From NCBI RefSeq assembly GCF_016587415.1, contig NZ_BNJI01000003.1, forward strand, positions 1,736,001 to 1,800,000: a stretch of DNA of 64,000 nucleotides. Direction: 5' to 3'. A program made the position numbers and the translations under genes. Shown piece by piece: positions 44,947-54,359 of the stretch. Under the pieces are notes generated by a model. It ran no database searches, was not told the DNA's origin, and saw nothing but the letters and a program-made list of their open reading frames with translations. This DNA comes from Ktedonobacter sp. SOSP1-85 (GTDB lineage: Bacteria; Chloroflexota; Ktedonobacteria; Ktedonobacterales; Ktedonobacteraceae). How positions within the stretch are numbered: the first letter of the stretch is position 1; each line of letters starts with the position of its first letter.

Positions 44947-46026
44947 ATGACAGCGAAACGATCCACCACGATGGTGTTATCAAACGATGACTTCAAGCCG
45001 TCCCCTGTCAAGCGCCCTACGCCAAAGGAAGCCGGTAATGAGTATGCCGAGCTTAAACATCTGATAAAGCAGAGGGGGCTTCTGGAAAAGCAGCCCGCCT
45101 ACTATACATATAGAGTTGCCCTTCTTCTGGGGCTACTTCTCATTGGCATTGTGTTTTTCCTGCTCGTTAATGTGCTCTGGTTACAACTTCTTGACGCGGT
45201 CTACATGGCCTTTGTTTTTGCTCAGGTTGGCTTAGTAAGCCATGAGGCAGGCCACCGCCAGATGTTTGCTCGTTCATGGAAACATGATCTTCTGGGCCTG
45301 GTGGGAGGAAACCTCTTGATCGGCATGAGTTATAGCTGGTGGCTTGATAAGCATAATAAGCACCATAGCCATCCCAATCAAGTGGATATGGATCCAGATA
45401 TTGAAATCCCTTTTCTTGAATTTACAGGCATGGAAGATGTGCAGCAGATGGGCAAGTTTAGACGATTTCTGGTCAAACACCAGGCCTTGCTCTTCTTTCC
45501 AGCCTTGATGACGGTCGCGGGGGGTCTGCAATATAATAGCATTGCGTTTCTGTTGCATCAGAAGGCCAGGTACAAGGGCCTCGAGTGGCTTCTTCTGGTT
45601 GCCCACTACGTTCTCTACTTCGCATTTGTCTTCTCGCATGTACCATTCTGGGCGGGTATCCTCTTCATTGCTATTCACCAGGCTGCCACCGGATTTTACC
45701 TGGGATCGATTTTCGCTCCCAACCATAAGGGCATGCCTGTGCTTGAGAAAGAGAGTAAAGTCAGCTTCTTGCAGCGCCAGATAATGACCTCGCGCAATAT
45801 CCATGCGCACCCGCTGACCGATTTTGTGTATGGTGGCTTAAATTATCAGATTGAGCATCACCTGTTCCCTGCCATGCCGCGCAATAAGTTGAAGGAAGCA
45901 CAGGGGATCGTGAAAGCCTTCTGCCAGGAGCGCTCTATCCCCTATCATGAAACCAATGTCACTCAGTCCTTCAAAGAGATTCTACAACACTTACACCTGA
46001 TTGGTGCGCCATTGCGGCGAGCCTGA
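44947..46026 (+). CDS. Membrane fatty acid desaturase
   Basis: This 359-aa integral membrane di-iron enzyme has three histidine boxes: HEAGH, HNKHHSHPN and QIEHHLFP. Paired helices lie before the first box and between the second and third. The QIEHHLFP form is typical of front-end or acyl-lipid (DesA3/linoleoyl-type) desaturases. It introduces a double bond into a membrane acyl chain using O2 and an electron donor. AAGGA precedes its ATG. It is monocistronic, 247 bases after the response regulator. Confidence 0.92.
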   Translation: MTAKRSTTMVLSNDDFKPSPVKRPTPKEAGNEYAELKHLIKQRGLLEKQPAYYTYRVALLLGLLLIGIVFFLLVNVLWLQLLDAVYMAFVFAQVGLVSHEAGHRQMFARSWKHDLLGLVGGNLLIGMSYSWWLDKHNKHHSHPNQVDMDPDIEIPFLEFTGMEDVQQMGKFRRFLVKHQALLFFPALMTVAGGLQYNSIAFLLHQKARYKGLEWLLLVAHYVLYFAFVFSHVPFWAGILFIAIHQAATGFYLGSIFAPNHKGMPVLEKESKVSFLQRQIMTSRNIHAHPLTDFVYGGLNYQIEHHLFPAMPRNKLKEAQGIVKAFCQERSIPYHETNVTQSFKEILQHLHLIGAPLRRA

Positions 46027-46040
46027 GTAAAGAAGATAGC

Positions 46041-46087
46041 AGCATAAGAGAGAGGATACTCACCGTGAGTATCCTCTCTCTTATGCT
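46041..46087. terminator. Perfect 23-bp hairpin between convergent genes
   Basis: AGCATAAGAGAGAGGATACT and its complement form 23-base arms around a single C. It lies between the desaturase and kinase stops, so it probably terminates both. Confidence 0.7.
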
Positions 46088-46098
46088 GGCGTGCTCGC

Positions 46099-48234
46099 TC
46101 AAGAGGCACTTTTGGTATCTTCTATGTAATTGGCTTTGAGTATTACCTGGCTGGCTGGCGTAATTGCCAGGGCCTTCTCGGCGTTTCCGCTAAAGGTGCA
46201 TTGCTCGATGTGGCCCTTCCCACTGGCAGAGATAGCGATACCGCTGCGTTTACCCTCGTGGATTGTGCAGTGTGCGATACGCGGATTCCCGCCAGTCGTG
46301 ATGCTGATATTGGCAAGCTGATTGCGGTAGATGTCGCAATATTCGAGCGTTCCCAGGCCTTGATCCTTGATGAGAACGCCGCTCTGGCTGCTTTCGAATA
46401 TGGTGCAATGGTAGAAATAGGGGGTGCTTTCAGAGGCTATCAGAACGTTGTCGGCTCCGTTTGCATGAATGGCGCATTCCTGGAAAGATCCCTGTCCTCT
46501 GTCCTGGATAGTGATGCCATGGCGCTGATTATGGTGTATCTGGCAGCGGAGCAGGAGGGGGTTGCTCTGTGCGCTAACTATCGCTCCCGAGGCACCATTA
46601 TTATAGATCGTGCAGTCCTCAAAGGTTCCCTGCCCACCCTCCTCAATGATGACGCCCTCTTGTTGGTTATCGTGCAGGGTGCAGTGGCGGAACATGGGAT
46701 TGCCGCCCCTGGCGATACACACGGCCGCTTGGCTACTGGCGAAGATATCACAATGTTCGAATGTTCCCCATGCATCTTTTGAGACGAGTATGCCATGTCC
46801 AGAGCTGTCATGCAGAGTACAGTAGCGCAGCGTAGGATTGGTATTCTCTCCCTGGATCGTGACACAGGTGCCCGCATGAGAGGTAAGATCGCAGTCTTCA
46901 ATCAGAAGTTGCCCTTGCAGAATGGCCAGCGCGTGATAGATTTGATTCGATGCATTGGCCAGGCAACGGATGGTCAGGCCACGTATGGTGGTCTGGCTGG
47001 TTTGCATCTCAATTGTATGACTCTCGCTGCTTTCAAGGATAATGTCCTCCTTTGGTCCATTGCCAATGATAGTAACCTCTTTGTCGAGCCGTAAGCTTTC
47101 TTGATACATACCCGGGCGTACGAGAATAAAGGCATTGGGTTTTGCGTGTTGTAGGGCCTCGCCAATGGTTGTATATTGTCCGTCACCTTCCTGCGCGACA
47201 ACGATAATCTGTTGTGGCTCCAGGGGGATGGTGGGCTCTATGCTGGCTGGTGGAGGAGGTGGTATGCGTCTTGCAAGCCTCTTGTAGGAAGCTTGTTGAT
47301 TCTGGCGTATCTGCTGAATGTGTTGTAGTTCCTCTCTGATGCTCTCCGTGCTGGTTGGCCTTTTCTCGACTTTTAGCTCGACCATAGACATGATTAGAGC
47401 TTCAAGTGCTGTATTGCCGGAGGTGGCCTGGTCAAGTTCAAGTGGTTGGAAGAGGAAGGGCGTCAACCCTGGATTGATGCCTGAGATGAGGTGGTGGAGT
47501 GTCGCGCCCAGGCTATAGATATCGGAGGCGGCGGAGGTCTGCATGCGCCCATACTGTTCGGGCGAGGCATAGCCTGGTGTCCCCAGGCTTACCGTGTCTT
47601 TGGCCTGTCCAGGTTTAAAGAAGCGCGCGATGCCAAAGTCGATCAAGCAGAGGCGATTATCGTCGCCAAGCATAACATTGTCGGGCTTTAAGTCACGAAA
47701 GATAATGGGAGGCTGGTGATTGTGTAAATAGTTCAAGACGCTACAGAGCTGAAGACCAATCTCCAGCACTTGTTCTATGGAGAGCTTGCCACCGGGTGCC
47801 TGCTCCAGGCGTTTCTCAAGCGTCTCGCCCTCGACGTAGTCCATGACGAGGTACCAGCGCCCATGCTCCTCAAAGTGGTCATAGATGTGAGGCAAGTTAG
47901 GATGGGACAGGTTAGCGAGGAGCACGGCCTCGTTTTTGAAGGCGGCAATGGCTTCCTGCGTCTCCTGGGGACTTAGCCCGCGCATGCCCATTTCCTTGAC
48001 CGCCCTCAACGCGTTTTGAAAGAGCATATCCTCAACCTTGTACACCGCGCCGAAGCCTCCCTGGCCTATTTTGTCCAGAATACTATAGCGTTGTTTCAGT
48101 GTGTGTGAAGTGGTGAGCAGGCCAGTAGCGGTGCTGGCATAGGTGAGTTGAGGTTGCCCGCAGGCGTAGCAGAAGCGCGCGTCGGCGCGATTGATCGCGC
48201 CACAGCTATCACAGAACCGGGTTGAGGATTGCAT
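46099..48234 (-). CDS. Zinc-ribbon Ser/Thr protein kinase with C-terminal beta-helix
   Basis: 711 aa. Residues 8-25 form a four-Cys zinc ribbon (CDSCG ... CYACG). A Hanks-type kinase spans ~50-310 with P-loop GQGGFGAVYK, catalytic FRDLKPDNV (Phe in place of the usual His) and LIDFGIAR. After a Pro-rich linker, residues ~340-705 are right-handed parallel beta-helix repeats of about 23 residues (for example GHGILVSKDAWGTFEHCDIF, GVIIEEGGQGTFEDCTIYNN), like NosD/PbH1 proteins. No transmembrane helix separates the two, so the whole protein appears cytoplasmic. The beta-helix may be a scaffold or ligand sensor; its partner is unknown. Confidence 0.9.
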   Translation of the reverse strand: MQSSTRFCDSCGAINRADARFCYACGQPQLTYASTATGLLTTSHTLKQRYSILDKIGQGGFGAVYKVEDMLFQNALRAVKEMGMRGLSPQETQEAIAAFKNEAVLLANLSHPNLPHIYDHFEEHGRWYLVMDYVEGETLEKRLEQAPGGKLSIEQVLEIGLQLCSVLNYLHNHQPPIIFRDLKPDNVMLGDDNRLCLIDFGIARFFKPGQAKDTVSLGTPGYASPEQYGRMQTSAASDIYSLGATLHHLISGINPGLTPFLFQPLELDQATSGNTALEALIMSMVELKVEKRPTSTESIREELQHIQQIRQNQQASYKRLARRIPPPPPASIEPTIPLEPQQIIVVAQEGDGQYTTIGEALQHAKPNAFILVRPGMYQESLRLDKEVTIIGNGPKEDIILESSESHTIEMQTSQTTIRGLTIRCLANASNQIYHALAILQGQLLIEDCDLTSHAGTCVTIQGENTNPTLRYCTLHDSSGHGILVSKDAWGTFEHCDIFASSQAAVCIARGGNPMFRHCTLHDNQQEGVIIEEGGQGTFEDCTIYNNGASGAIVSAQSNPLLLRCQIHHNQRHGITIQDRGQGSFQECAIHANGADNVLIASESTPYFYHCTIFESSQSGVLIKDQGLGTLEYCDIYRNQLANISITTGGNPRIAHCTIHEGKRSGIAISASGKGHIEQCTFSGNAEKALAITPASQVILKANYIEDTKSAS

Positions 48235-48323
48235 GACAAACGTTCTCGTCTCTTTCTAAGATGCGTTCTTCTTTCTTAAGGTAGAACGAAGAAATGGGTG
48301 CCGCCTCAAATATACAACATGAC

Positions 48324-48379
48324 AAACAGAAAAGAGGGAGCGGAGGGCAAGCCTGCCCTCCGCTCCCTCTTTTCTGTTT
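48324..48379. terminator. Perfect 26-bp hairpin after the ABC exporter genes
   Basis: AAACAGAAAAGAGGGAGCGG onward pairs perfectly over 26 bases with a four-base AGCC loop. It begins five bases after the exporter stop (minus direction). The far arm ends TTTTCTGTTT, which can act as a U-rich tail. Confidence 0.8.
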
Positions 48380-48383
48380 CAAA

Positions 48384-50270
48384 CTACACTGCTTCGCTGA
48401 TAGGTACCTGGCTGAACTGGCTGTTGTGGAGATCGGCGTAGAAGCCTTTCTTCGCCAGCAGTTCCTCATGGGTGCCCTGCTCAATGATCGTGCCGTGATT
48501 CATGACCAGGATCAGGTCGGCATCGCGAATCGTAGAGAGACGGTGCGCGATGACGAAGCTGGTGCGGCCCTTCATCAGCTCTGCCATGGCTCGCTGAATC
48601 TGGATCTCGGTACGAGTGTCGACGCTACTGGTGGCCTCGTCCAGGATCAGGATCTCGGGATCAGCCAGGAAGGCGCGTGCGATGGTAAGCAACTGCTTCT
48701 GACCCTGCGAGATGTTGCTGGCCTCTTCATTAAGGATCGTGCTATAGCCCTCGGGCAGGGTGCGGATAAAGTGGTCGGCGTAGGCCGCTTTGGCCGAGCG
48801 CACGATCTCTTCCTCCGTGGCTCCCTCGTGTCCATAGGCAATATTGTCGCGAATGGTACCGTTGAAGAGCCAGGTATCCTGGAGCACCATACCGAAGGTA
48901 CGACGCAGGTCGCCGCGCTTCAGCTGCGTGATATCCACGCCATCGACCAGGATGCTGCCGCCGTTGACCTCGTAGAAGCGCATCAGCAGGTTGACGAGGG
49001 TCGTCTTGCCTGCGCCCGTGGGGCCAACGATGGCGATCATCTGTCCGGGTTCGACATGGATATTCATGTCCTCCATCAGGATCGCGTCCTCTTTGTAGCC
49101 GAAGCGTACATGCTGGAACTCGACCGCGCCCTGGCGCTCTTCGATAGTCGCGGCAGGCACGGCTTCAGGAATTTCCTCTGGCTCATCCAGAAGCTCAAAG
49201 ATGCGTTCGGCTGAGGCCATAGTGGACTGAATCACGTTGGCGAAGTTCGCCAGCTGGGTGATAGGCATGGTAAACTGCTGGGCATACTGGATAAAGGCCT
49301 GGACGTCACCGATGGTGATACCCTTCTGTGTGACCATAATGCCGCCAATCACGGCTACAAAGGCGTAACCGAGGTTGCCAATCGAGCGCATGAGAGGCAT
49401 GATCATGCCTGACATAAACTGCGCCTTCCAGCCAGCCTCGTAGAGCTCTTCGTTCAGCTTGGTGAACTGGTTCAGAGACTCGTTCTCGTAACCAAAGGCC
49501 TTGACGATTTTATGGCCTGAATACATCTCCTCGACGTGACCGTTGAGGTGCCCCAGCGAGCGCTGTTGATTGCGGAAGTATGTTTGCGAGCGCTTGGCGA
49601 TACCCACTGTCACGAGCAGGCTCAAGGGAAGCGTGACCAGGACAATCAGGCTCAGCAGCCAGCTAATGGAGAACATCAGAATAATGACACCTACCAGGGT
49701 AACTGAAGAGGTGATGACCTGCGTCACACTCTGCTGGAGCGTTGTGCTGATATTATCCATGTCGTTGACGGCGCGGCTGAGAATCTCGCCATGCGTACGA
49801 CCATCAAAGAATTTCAAGGGCAGGCGTGAGAGCTTCTCTTCCACATCGCGGCGCAGGTTATAGACGGTCTTCTGCGCGACAGTGGCCATGATGTACTGCT
49901 GAATATAGGTAAAGATGGCGCTGACCACATAGAGACCGAGCAGCAGCAAGAGCACCTGCGCGATATAGGTGAAGTCAATGCCAGGAGCAGGCTGATGCCT
50001 TAGAAATGCCTGGTATTTCGCGATCAGGCCATCAAAGAGCTTGGTTGTGGCCAGACCCAGAATTTTTGGTCCGACAATATTGAAGACCGTACCGATGATG
50101 GCTGCGCCCAGGATCACCAGTAAGCGGATTTTATAGGGTGCGAAGTAACCGAGCAGGCGGTTAAATGTCTTTTTAAAGTCCTTAGGTTTCTCTACCGGTC
50201 GGCCCATGGCCCCCATTGGGCCGCCACCCATGCCTCCACCGGGGCGCTGTCCGTTGCGTACCTGGCTCAT
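48384..50270 (-). CDS. ABC exporter half-transporter, canonical NBD subunit
   Basis: 628 aa. A six-helix transmembrane domain (~40-340) is fused to an ATPase with Walker A GPTGAGKTT, signature ISQGQKQ and Walker B ILILDEATSSVD (catalytic Glu present). The N-terminus is Gly/Met-rich. Its start overlaps the end of the upstream ABC gene as ATGA. The two subunits form a heterodimeric multidrug or lipid exporter like BmrCD or TM287/288. The hairpin at 48324 ends the operon. Confidence 0.93.
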   Translation of the reverse strand: MSQVRNGQRPGGGMGGGPMGAMGRPVEKPKDFKKTFNRLLGYFAPYKIRLLVILGAAIIGTVFNIVGPKILGLATTKLFDGLIAKYQAFLRHQPAPGIDFTYIAQVLLLLLGLYVVSAIFTYIQQYIMATVAQKTVYNLRRDVEEKLSRLPLKFFDGRTHGEILSRAVNDMDNISTTLQQSVTQVITSSVTLVGVIILMFSISWLLSLIVLVTLPLSLLVTVGIAKRSQTYFRNQQRSLGHLNGHVEEMYSGHKIVKAFGYENESLNQFTKLNEELYEAGWKAQFMSGMIMPLMRSIGNLGYAFVAVIGGIMVTQKGITIGDVQAFIQYAQQFTMPITQLANFANVIQSTMASAERIFELLDEPEEIPEAVPAATIEERQGAVEFQHVRFGYKEDAILMEDMNIHVEPGQMIAIVGPTGAGKTTLVNLLMRFYEVNGGSILVDGVDITQLKRGDLRRTFGMVLQDTWLFNGTIRDNIAYGHEGATEEEIVRSAKAAYADHFIRTLPEGYSTILNEEASNISQGQKQLLTIARAFLADPEILILDEATSSVDTRTEIQIQRAMAELMKGRTSFVIAHRLSTIRDADLILVMNHGTIIEQGTHEELLAKKGFYADLHNSQFSQVPISEAV

Positions 50271-51994
50271 GCTATTTCCTCCAGAGCGAGCTGGGAAGTG
50301 ACGATTTCGCGATAGACCTCAGAGCTCTCCATCAGCTCTTTATGGGTTCCAATACCAACCATGTGACCCTCATCCAGGACGATGATCTGATCGGCGTCCA
50401 TGACGGTGCTGACGCGCTGGGCCACGATGATGACCGTTGACTCCTGGGTCTCCTGCTTGAGCGCGGCGCGCAGCCGGGCATCGGTCTTGAAGTCCAGGGC
50501 TGAGAAGCTGTCATCAAAGATGTAGATCTCGGGTCGACGGACCAGGGCGCGGGCGATTGAGAGACGCTGCTTCTGGCCACCAGAGACGTTGGTACCACCC
50601 TGGGCGATGGCTGAAGCAAAGCCGTCCTTCATCTCGCCAATAAAGTCGCTGGCCTGGGCGACCTGGGCGGCGTGACGAATCTCTTCATCCGTGGCGTCGC
50701 GCTTGCCAAAGCGAATATTCTCGTTAATGGTACCGGAGAAGAGGATGGCCTTCTGTGGCACAAAGCCGATCTTCTCGCGCAGGTGTTCCTGGGGCATCTC
50801 ACGCACATCGACACCATCGACAAGCAGGTTACCGCTATCAATATCGTAGAAGCGCGGAACCAGGTTGACCAGGGTTGACTTACCAGAGCCGGTACCGCCA
50901 ATAATCGCCGTGACCTGGCCGGGCTTTGCGCTAAAGGAGATGCGAGAGAGCGCAGGCTCTTCCGCGCCAGGATAGCTGAAGGTCACATCCTGGAACTCGA
51001 CGTAGCCCTTCTGCTCGTTCGCCAGGCGCACCTGCTCGGCATCGTTGATCTCCGGCTCGATAGCCAGGACCTCATTGATGCGGTCAGCCGAGGCCGCGGC
51101 GCGTGGCACCATGACGAACATCATCGAGACCATCAGCATGGCGAAGAGAATCTGCATCGCATACTGCAAGAAGGCGATAAGCGCGCCGACCTGCATCTGC
51201 CCATTATCGATACGAATGGCGCCGAACCAGAGAATAGCCACGCTGGAGACGTTTAGCACCAGCATCATGACAGGCATCAAGAAGGCCATGATCCGGTTGA
51301 CCCTGATCGAGACGTCCATCAGGTCAAGGTTGGCATCATCGAAGCGCTTCTCCTCGTACTTCACACGGTCAAAGGCGCGAATGACGCGCACGCCGGTCAG
51401 CCCCTCATCAACGACCAGGTTGATTTTATCCAACTTCTTCTGCACCATCTGGAAGAGCGGAATGGCCCGCGTCATGATCAGGAGAATGGTTCCAACCAGA
51501 ATCGGAATCACGACCAGGAGAATCCAGGAAAGGCCCGCATCCTGTTGTAGGGCCAGGATAACGCCACCGATGGCCATCATCGGAGCCGTCACCATCATAC
51601 CCAGGATCATGACGTAAACCTGCTGCACCTGGGTTGTATCGTTGGTGGTGCGTGTAATCAGCGACGCCGTGCTGACGGTACTGAACTCATGTAGCGAGAA
51701 CTTGGCCGCGCGCGTAAAAATGTTGCTGCGAACGATTTTTCCATAGCCGGTCGCGACCCTGGAGGAGAAGAAGCTGCCAATAATAGCACAGATTGTTCCA
51801 CCAAGGGTGATCAGTAGCATCAAGCCGCCGATGCGCCAGATGTAGTCTGTATCGCCCTTGGCGATACCATTGTCCACGATATCCGCCATAAGAGTTGGTA
51901 GATACAGGTTAGCCATAGATTGAGCAAAAGCAAGGATCAGGATGAGAACGATGGCCAATCTAAACGGTTTCATAAACCGTAGCAATTTAATCAT
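50267..51994 (-). CDS. ABC exporter half-transporter, degenerate NBD subunit
   Basis: 575 aa. Transmembrane domain plus ATPase with Walker A GGTGSGKST, signature VSGGQKQR and Walker B IYIFDDSFSALD. The catalytic Glu is replaced by Asp, the known mark of the degenerate site in heterodimeric exporters. ATG 51994 overlaps the MarR stop (ATGA). With its partner it should extrude the compound sensed by the MarR regulator. Confidence 0.93.
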   Translation of the reverse strand: MIKLLRFMKPFRLAIVLILILAFAQSMANLYLPTLMADIVDNGIAKGDTDYIWRIGGLMLLITLGGTICAIIGSFFSSRVATGYGKIVRSNIFTRAAKFSLHEFSTVSTASLITRTTNDTTQVQQVYVMILGMMVTAPMMAIGGVILALQQDAGLSWILLVVIPILVGTILLIMTRAIPLFQMVQKKLDKINLVVDEGLTGVRVIRAFDRVKYEEKRFDDANLDLMDVSIRVNRIMAFLMPVMMLVLNVSSVAILWFGAIRIDNGQMQVGALIAFLQYAMQILFAMLMVSMMFVMVPRAAASADRINEVLAIEPEINDAEQVRLANEQKGYVEFQDVTFSYPGAEEPALSRISFSAKPGQVTAIIGGTGSGKSTLVNLVPRFYDIDSGNLLVDGVDVREMPQEHLREKIGFVPQKAILFSGTINENIRFGKRDATDEEIRHAAQVAQASDFIGEMKDGFASAIAQGGTNVSGGQKQRLSIARALVRRPEIYIFDDSFSALDFKTDARLRAALKQETQESTVIIVAQRVSTVMDADQIIVLDEGHMVGIGTHKELMESSEVYREIVTSQLALEEIA

Positions 51995-52494
51995 GCCTCT
52001 TCTCCCTTCCATGGAAAGAAGTAACCATTAGTGTCCCTCTCATTAAAGTATTGGAATGCTTTTATTAATAAGTCCGCAAGTTGATTACTCTGTTGATCTC
52101 CCAGGTACTCGCTCAGGTTTTGAAAAGTCTCGAACAAGACATTTTCGGCCTTATGCGCAAGTTGTTCTCCATGTTCTGTTAACGCGATACCTACGGCACG
52201 CCTATCTGTCGGGTCGGTATGGCGTTCAACCAGGCCATTGGCTTCGAGGCTATTCAGCAATTGCGTGATCGTTGGAGAGGTCACATGCATATGCTTACTG
52301 ATCTCTGAGACCTTAATTGGGCGACCATTGCCCTGCACTCCATGCCGGATCGCGAATAACACTCCCACCTCGCTGGGTTTGCACCCGGTAAAGTTTTGAT
52401 GCAGTTCGCTACGGTGGAATTGCATAAAGGTCTTGTTGAACTGCATCAGTGACTGCGCGAGCTTCCTTGCTGTCGCATTGGTGTCTGAATCCAT
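51991..52494 (-). CDS. MarR-family repressor of the ABC exporter operon
   Basis: This 167-aa regulator has a winged HTH (KVSEISKHMHVTSPTITQLL and the wing DPTDRRAVGIALTEHG). It is the first gene of a three-gene operon in which each junction is an ATGA overlap. A consensus promoter and an inverted repeat directly upstream suggest autorepression relieved by a drug or phenolic ligand. Confidence 0.93.
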   Translation of the reverse strand: MDSDTNATARKLAQSLMQFNKTFMQFHRSELHQNFTGCKPSEVGVLFAIRHGVQGNGRPIKVSEISKHMHVTSPTITQLLNSLEANGLVERHTDPTDRRAVGIALTEHGEQLAHKAENVLFETFQNLSEYLGDQQSNQLADLLIKAFQYFNERDTNGYFFPWKGEEA

Positions 52495-52534
52495 AAGAGG
52501 TTATCCGCCTTTGAAGGTGCTGCTAAAAGATTGG

Positions 52535-52592
52535 AAACTAATTTATTAGGAAACCTATCTATTAGTTTAATATAGATATATCGTATTGTCAA
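52535..52592 (-). promoter_or_regulatory. Promoter and operator of the MarR-ABC operon
   Basis: On the minus strand TTGACA (52592-52587) and TAAACT (52569-52564) are 17 bases apart. AAACTAAT (52535-52542) and ATTAGTTT (52561-52568) form an inverted repeat overlapping the -10 and start site, a fitting MarR site. Confidence 0.7.
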
Positions 52593-52909
52593 TACGTGCA
52601 TAGCCGAAGGCAGACTATAGGAGGCGTGCCTTCTCTCTTTGTATCTTCGCACTTGCGGTGCTTAGGGGGTAAGGTTGCGTGTTGCCTGCTGCGGACATGC
52701 GTCCACAGCAGGCAGCACGCAATACCACTCTTAATTTATTCGTAACAGGTTAGAATTCTACGTGCCTGATGTTTGATAGCCTCGATAAGCTCAGGAGGGG
52801 AGGCAATGATTGCATGCACCTCCATTATTTCTTCTCACACTCCGTTAAAGCCGGGGCAATCCCATTTCTGCCTATGGGATGAGTAGCAGGATAAGGATGA
52901 CTTCTCTTG
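52593..52909. other. Intergenic gap with a 22-bp hairpin
   Basis: TTGCGTGTTGCCTGCTGCGG onward (52675-52696) pairs with 52701-52722 over 22 bases with two wobbles and an ATGC loop. It is the likely terminator of the BNR-repeat operon. The remainder shows no gene. Confidence 0.6.
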
Positions 52910-54016
52910 TTATAGCAAGACTGTGGCTGTAACAGAGTAGATGGGGGGCAGAAAATCAGCGATCAACTGCCAGTTGTCTCCACGGTCATTGCTGGCAAAC
53001 AACTGACCCGTTTTGGTGCCAGCATAGACACCACAGGGATTCAGGCTGTCAGTGCAGAGGGCATGTCGCAGGACTCCCATTCGCACACCTTGCCCCTCAG
53101 GCAAACCATGGGTCTGAGGAGTCCACTGCTCTCCAGCATTCTCTGTGCGATACACAGTGAAATGTGTTCCGCTGTTATGTCGGCCCTGGGGATCTTCCAC
53201 AACGACGAAGAGGGTTTCGGGATGGTGTGGATCAAGGGCAATAGGGAAGCCAAACTCCGATGGCAAGTTGTGCTGGATATCGATCCAATCTTCCCCAGCA
53301 TTAAGGCTTTTATAGATACCACAGTGATTCTGCTGATAGAGGACATCTGGTTGGGTAGGATGCTGGACCAGGCGGTGAATGCATTGCCCAAACTCAGGAT
53401 AAGGGTCGGGAAGGAAACCGGCACGCGTATTTTTATTTGCGAAGACCCAGCTTCTTCCACCGTCATCTGTGCGCATGCAGCCAACAGCGGAGATACCTAT
53501 CCACATGCGCGAGGGCCGTGTGGGGTCGGCAATAATGGTATGCAGGCAGAGCCCGCCAGCACCAGGTCCCCATTGTGAGCGGCTGGGATGAGACAAGAGA
53601 GCGGGATTGGGTTCCCAGGTTTCACCTCGATCAGTACTCATCCAAAGGCTGGCTGGATCTACGCCAGCATAGACCACATCAGGCTCCGATGCACGACCGG
53701 GTACAATAGTCCAGATATTCTGTAGTTTCAAATCGCTCTGAGGTGGAAACTGGATACCTTGCCTGGGCTCTTGCCAGCTCTGGCCAAAATCATCACTGTA
53801 ACGTATGAACGAGCCGAAAAAATCGCCATTCTCGGCGGCAAAGAGACGACAACCGTTACGTTGATCGAAGATAGCCGAAAAGATGCGCCCTTTGCTCAGG
53901 GAGGTTGCTTCAATATTCCACGTCACGCGATCCTGGGAGGTCAGCAGAAATAATCCACACTTCGTGCCCAGTCCGACAATAACAGTCCCTGCGGGGTACT
54001 TATGATGATGCGTCAT
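52910..54016 (-). CDS. BNR/Asp-box beta-propeller protein
   Basis: This 368-aa protein has at least five Asp-box motifs of the S-x-D-x-G-x-x-W kind (YSDDFGQSWQEP, STDRGETWEP, RTDDGGRSWVF, KSLNAGEDWIDI, SNDRGDNWQLI), so it folds as a sialidase-like or sortilin-like propeller. No signal peptide is seen. Sialidase catalytic Arg/Tyr residues cannot be assigned, so hydrolase activity is unproven. ATG 54016 follows AAGGAGC. It lies 40 bases after the MoaD/ThiS-like gene, an unexplained but possibly functional pairing. Confidence 0.87.
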   Translation of the reverse strand: MTHHHKYPAGTVIVGLGTKCGLFLLTSQDRVTWNIEATSLSKGRIFSAIFDQRNGCRLFAAENGDFFGSFIRYSDDFGQSWQEPRQGIQFPPQSDLKLQNIWTIVPGRASEPDVVYAGVDPASLWMSTDRGETWEPNPALLSHPSRSQWGPGAGGLCLHTIIADPTRPSRMWIGISAVGCMRTDDGGRSWVFANKNTRAGFLPDPYPEFGQCIHRLVQHPTQPDVLYQQNHCGIYKSLNAGEDWIDIQHNLPSEFGFPIALDPHHPETLFVVVEDPQGRHNSGTHFTVYRTENAGEQWTPQTHGLPEGQGVRMGVLRHALCTDSLNPCGVYAGTKTGQLFASNDRGDNWQLIADFLPPIYSVTATVLL

Positions 54017-54056
54017 GAATAGCTCCTTTTTGAGAAAGGTTGTTTGAATGTTCGTA

Positions 54057-54335
54057 TTAACCACCCGCTACCGATTGTAAAATGCGGATACGTGCTCCAG
54101 CGGGTACCGGTGTATCAAGACCTTGTAAGAAGCGAATATTTTCTTTTTCCAGAAAGATATTGACATAGGGGCGTAGCTCACCTGTTTCATAACAGAGGTT
54201 GAACTGCATCCCGGGAGCACGCTGCTCCAGCGCTTCGATGACTTCGCGAATCGTGTGACCTATAACCGTTATGGAGGAATGGTTGTTGATTTTTGCACGA
54301 AGCACAGATGGGAAGATGACTGTGACGGAAGACAT
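54057..54335 (-). CDS. MoaD/ThiS-like ubiquitin-fold protein
   Basis: This 92-aa beta-grasp protein ends in ...VAGG; its C-terminal Gly-Gly is the mark of sulfur-carrier or protein-modifier proteins (MoaD, ThiS, SAMP). It needs a ThiF/MoeB-type E1 for activation; none is in this window. The start at 54335 follows GAGAGGTGAG. It forms an operon with the BNR protein, so its partner may be that protein rather than molybdopterin synthase. Confidence 0.88.
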   Translation of the reverse strand: MSSVTVIFPSVLRAKINNHSSITVIGHTIREVIEALEQRAPGMQFNLCYETGELRPYVNIFLEKENIRFLQGLDTPVPAGARIRILQSVAGG

Positions 54336-54359
54336 ATCTGCTCACCTCTCTTTATAGGC

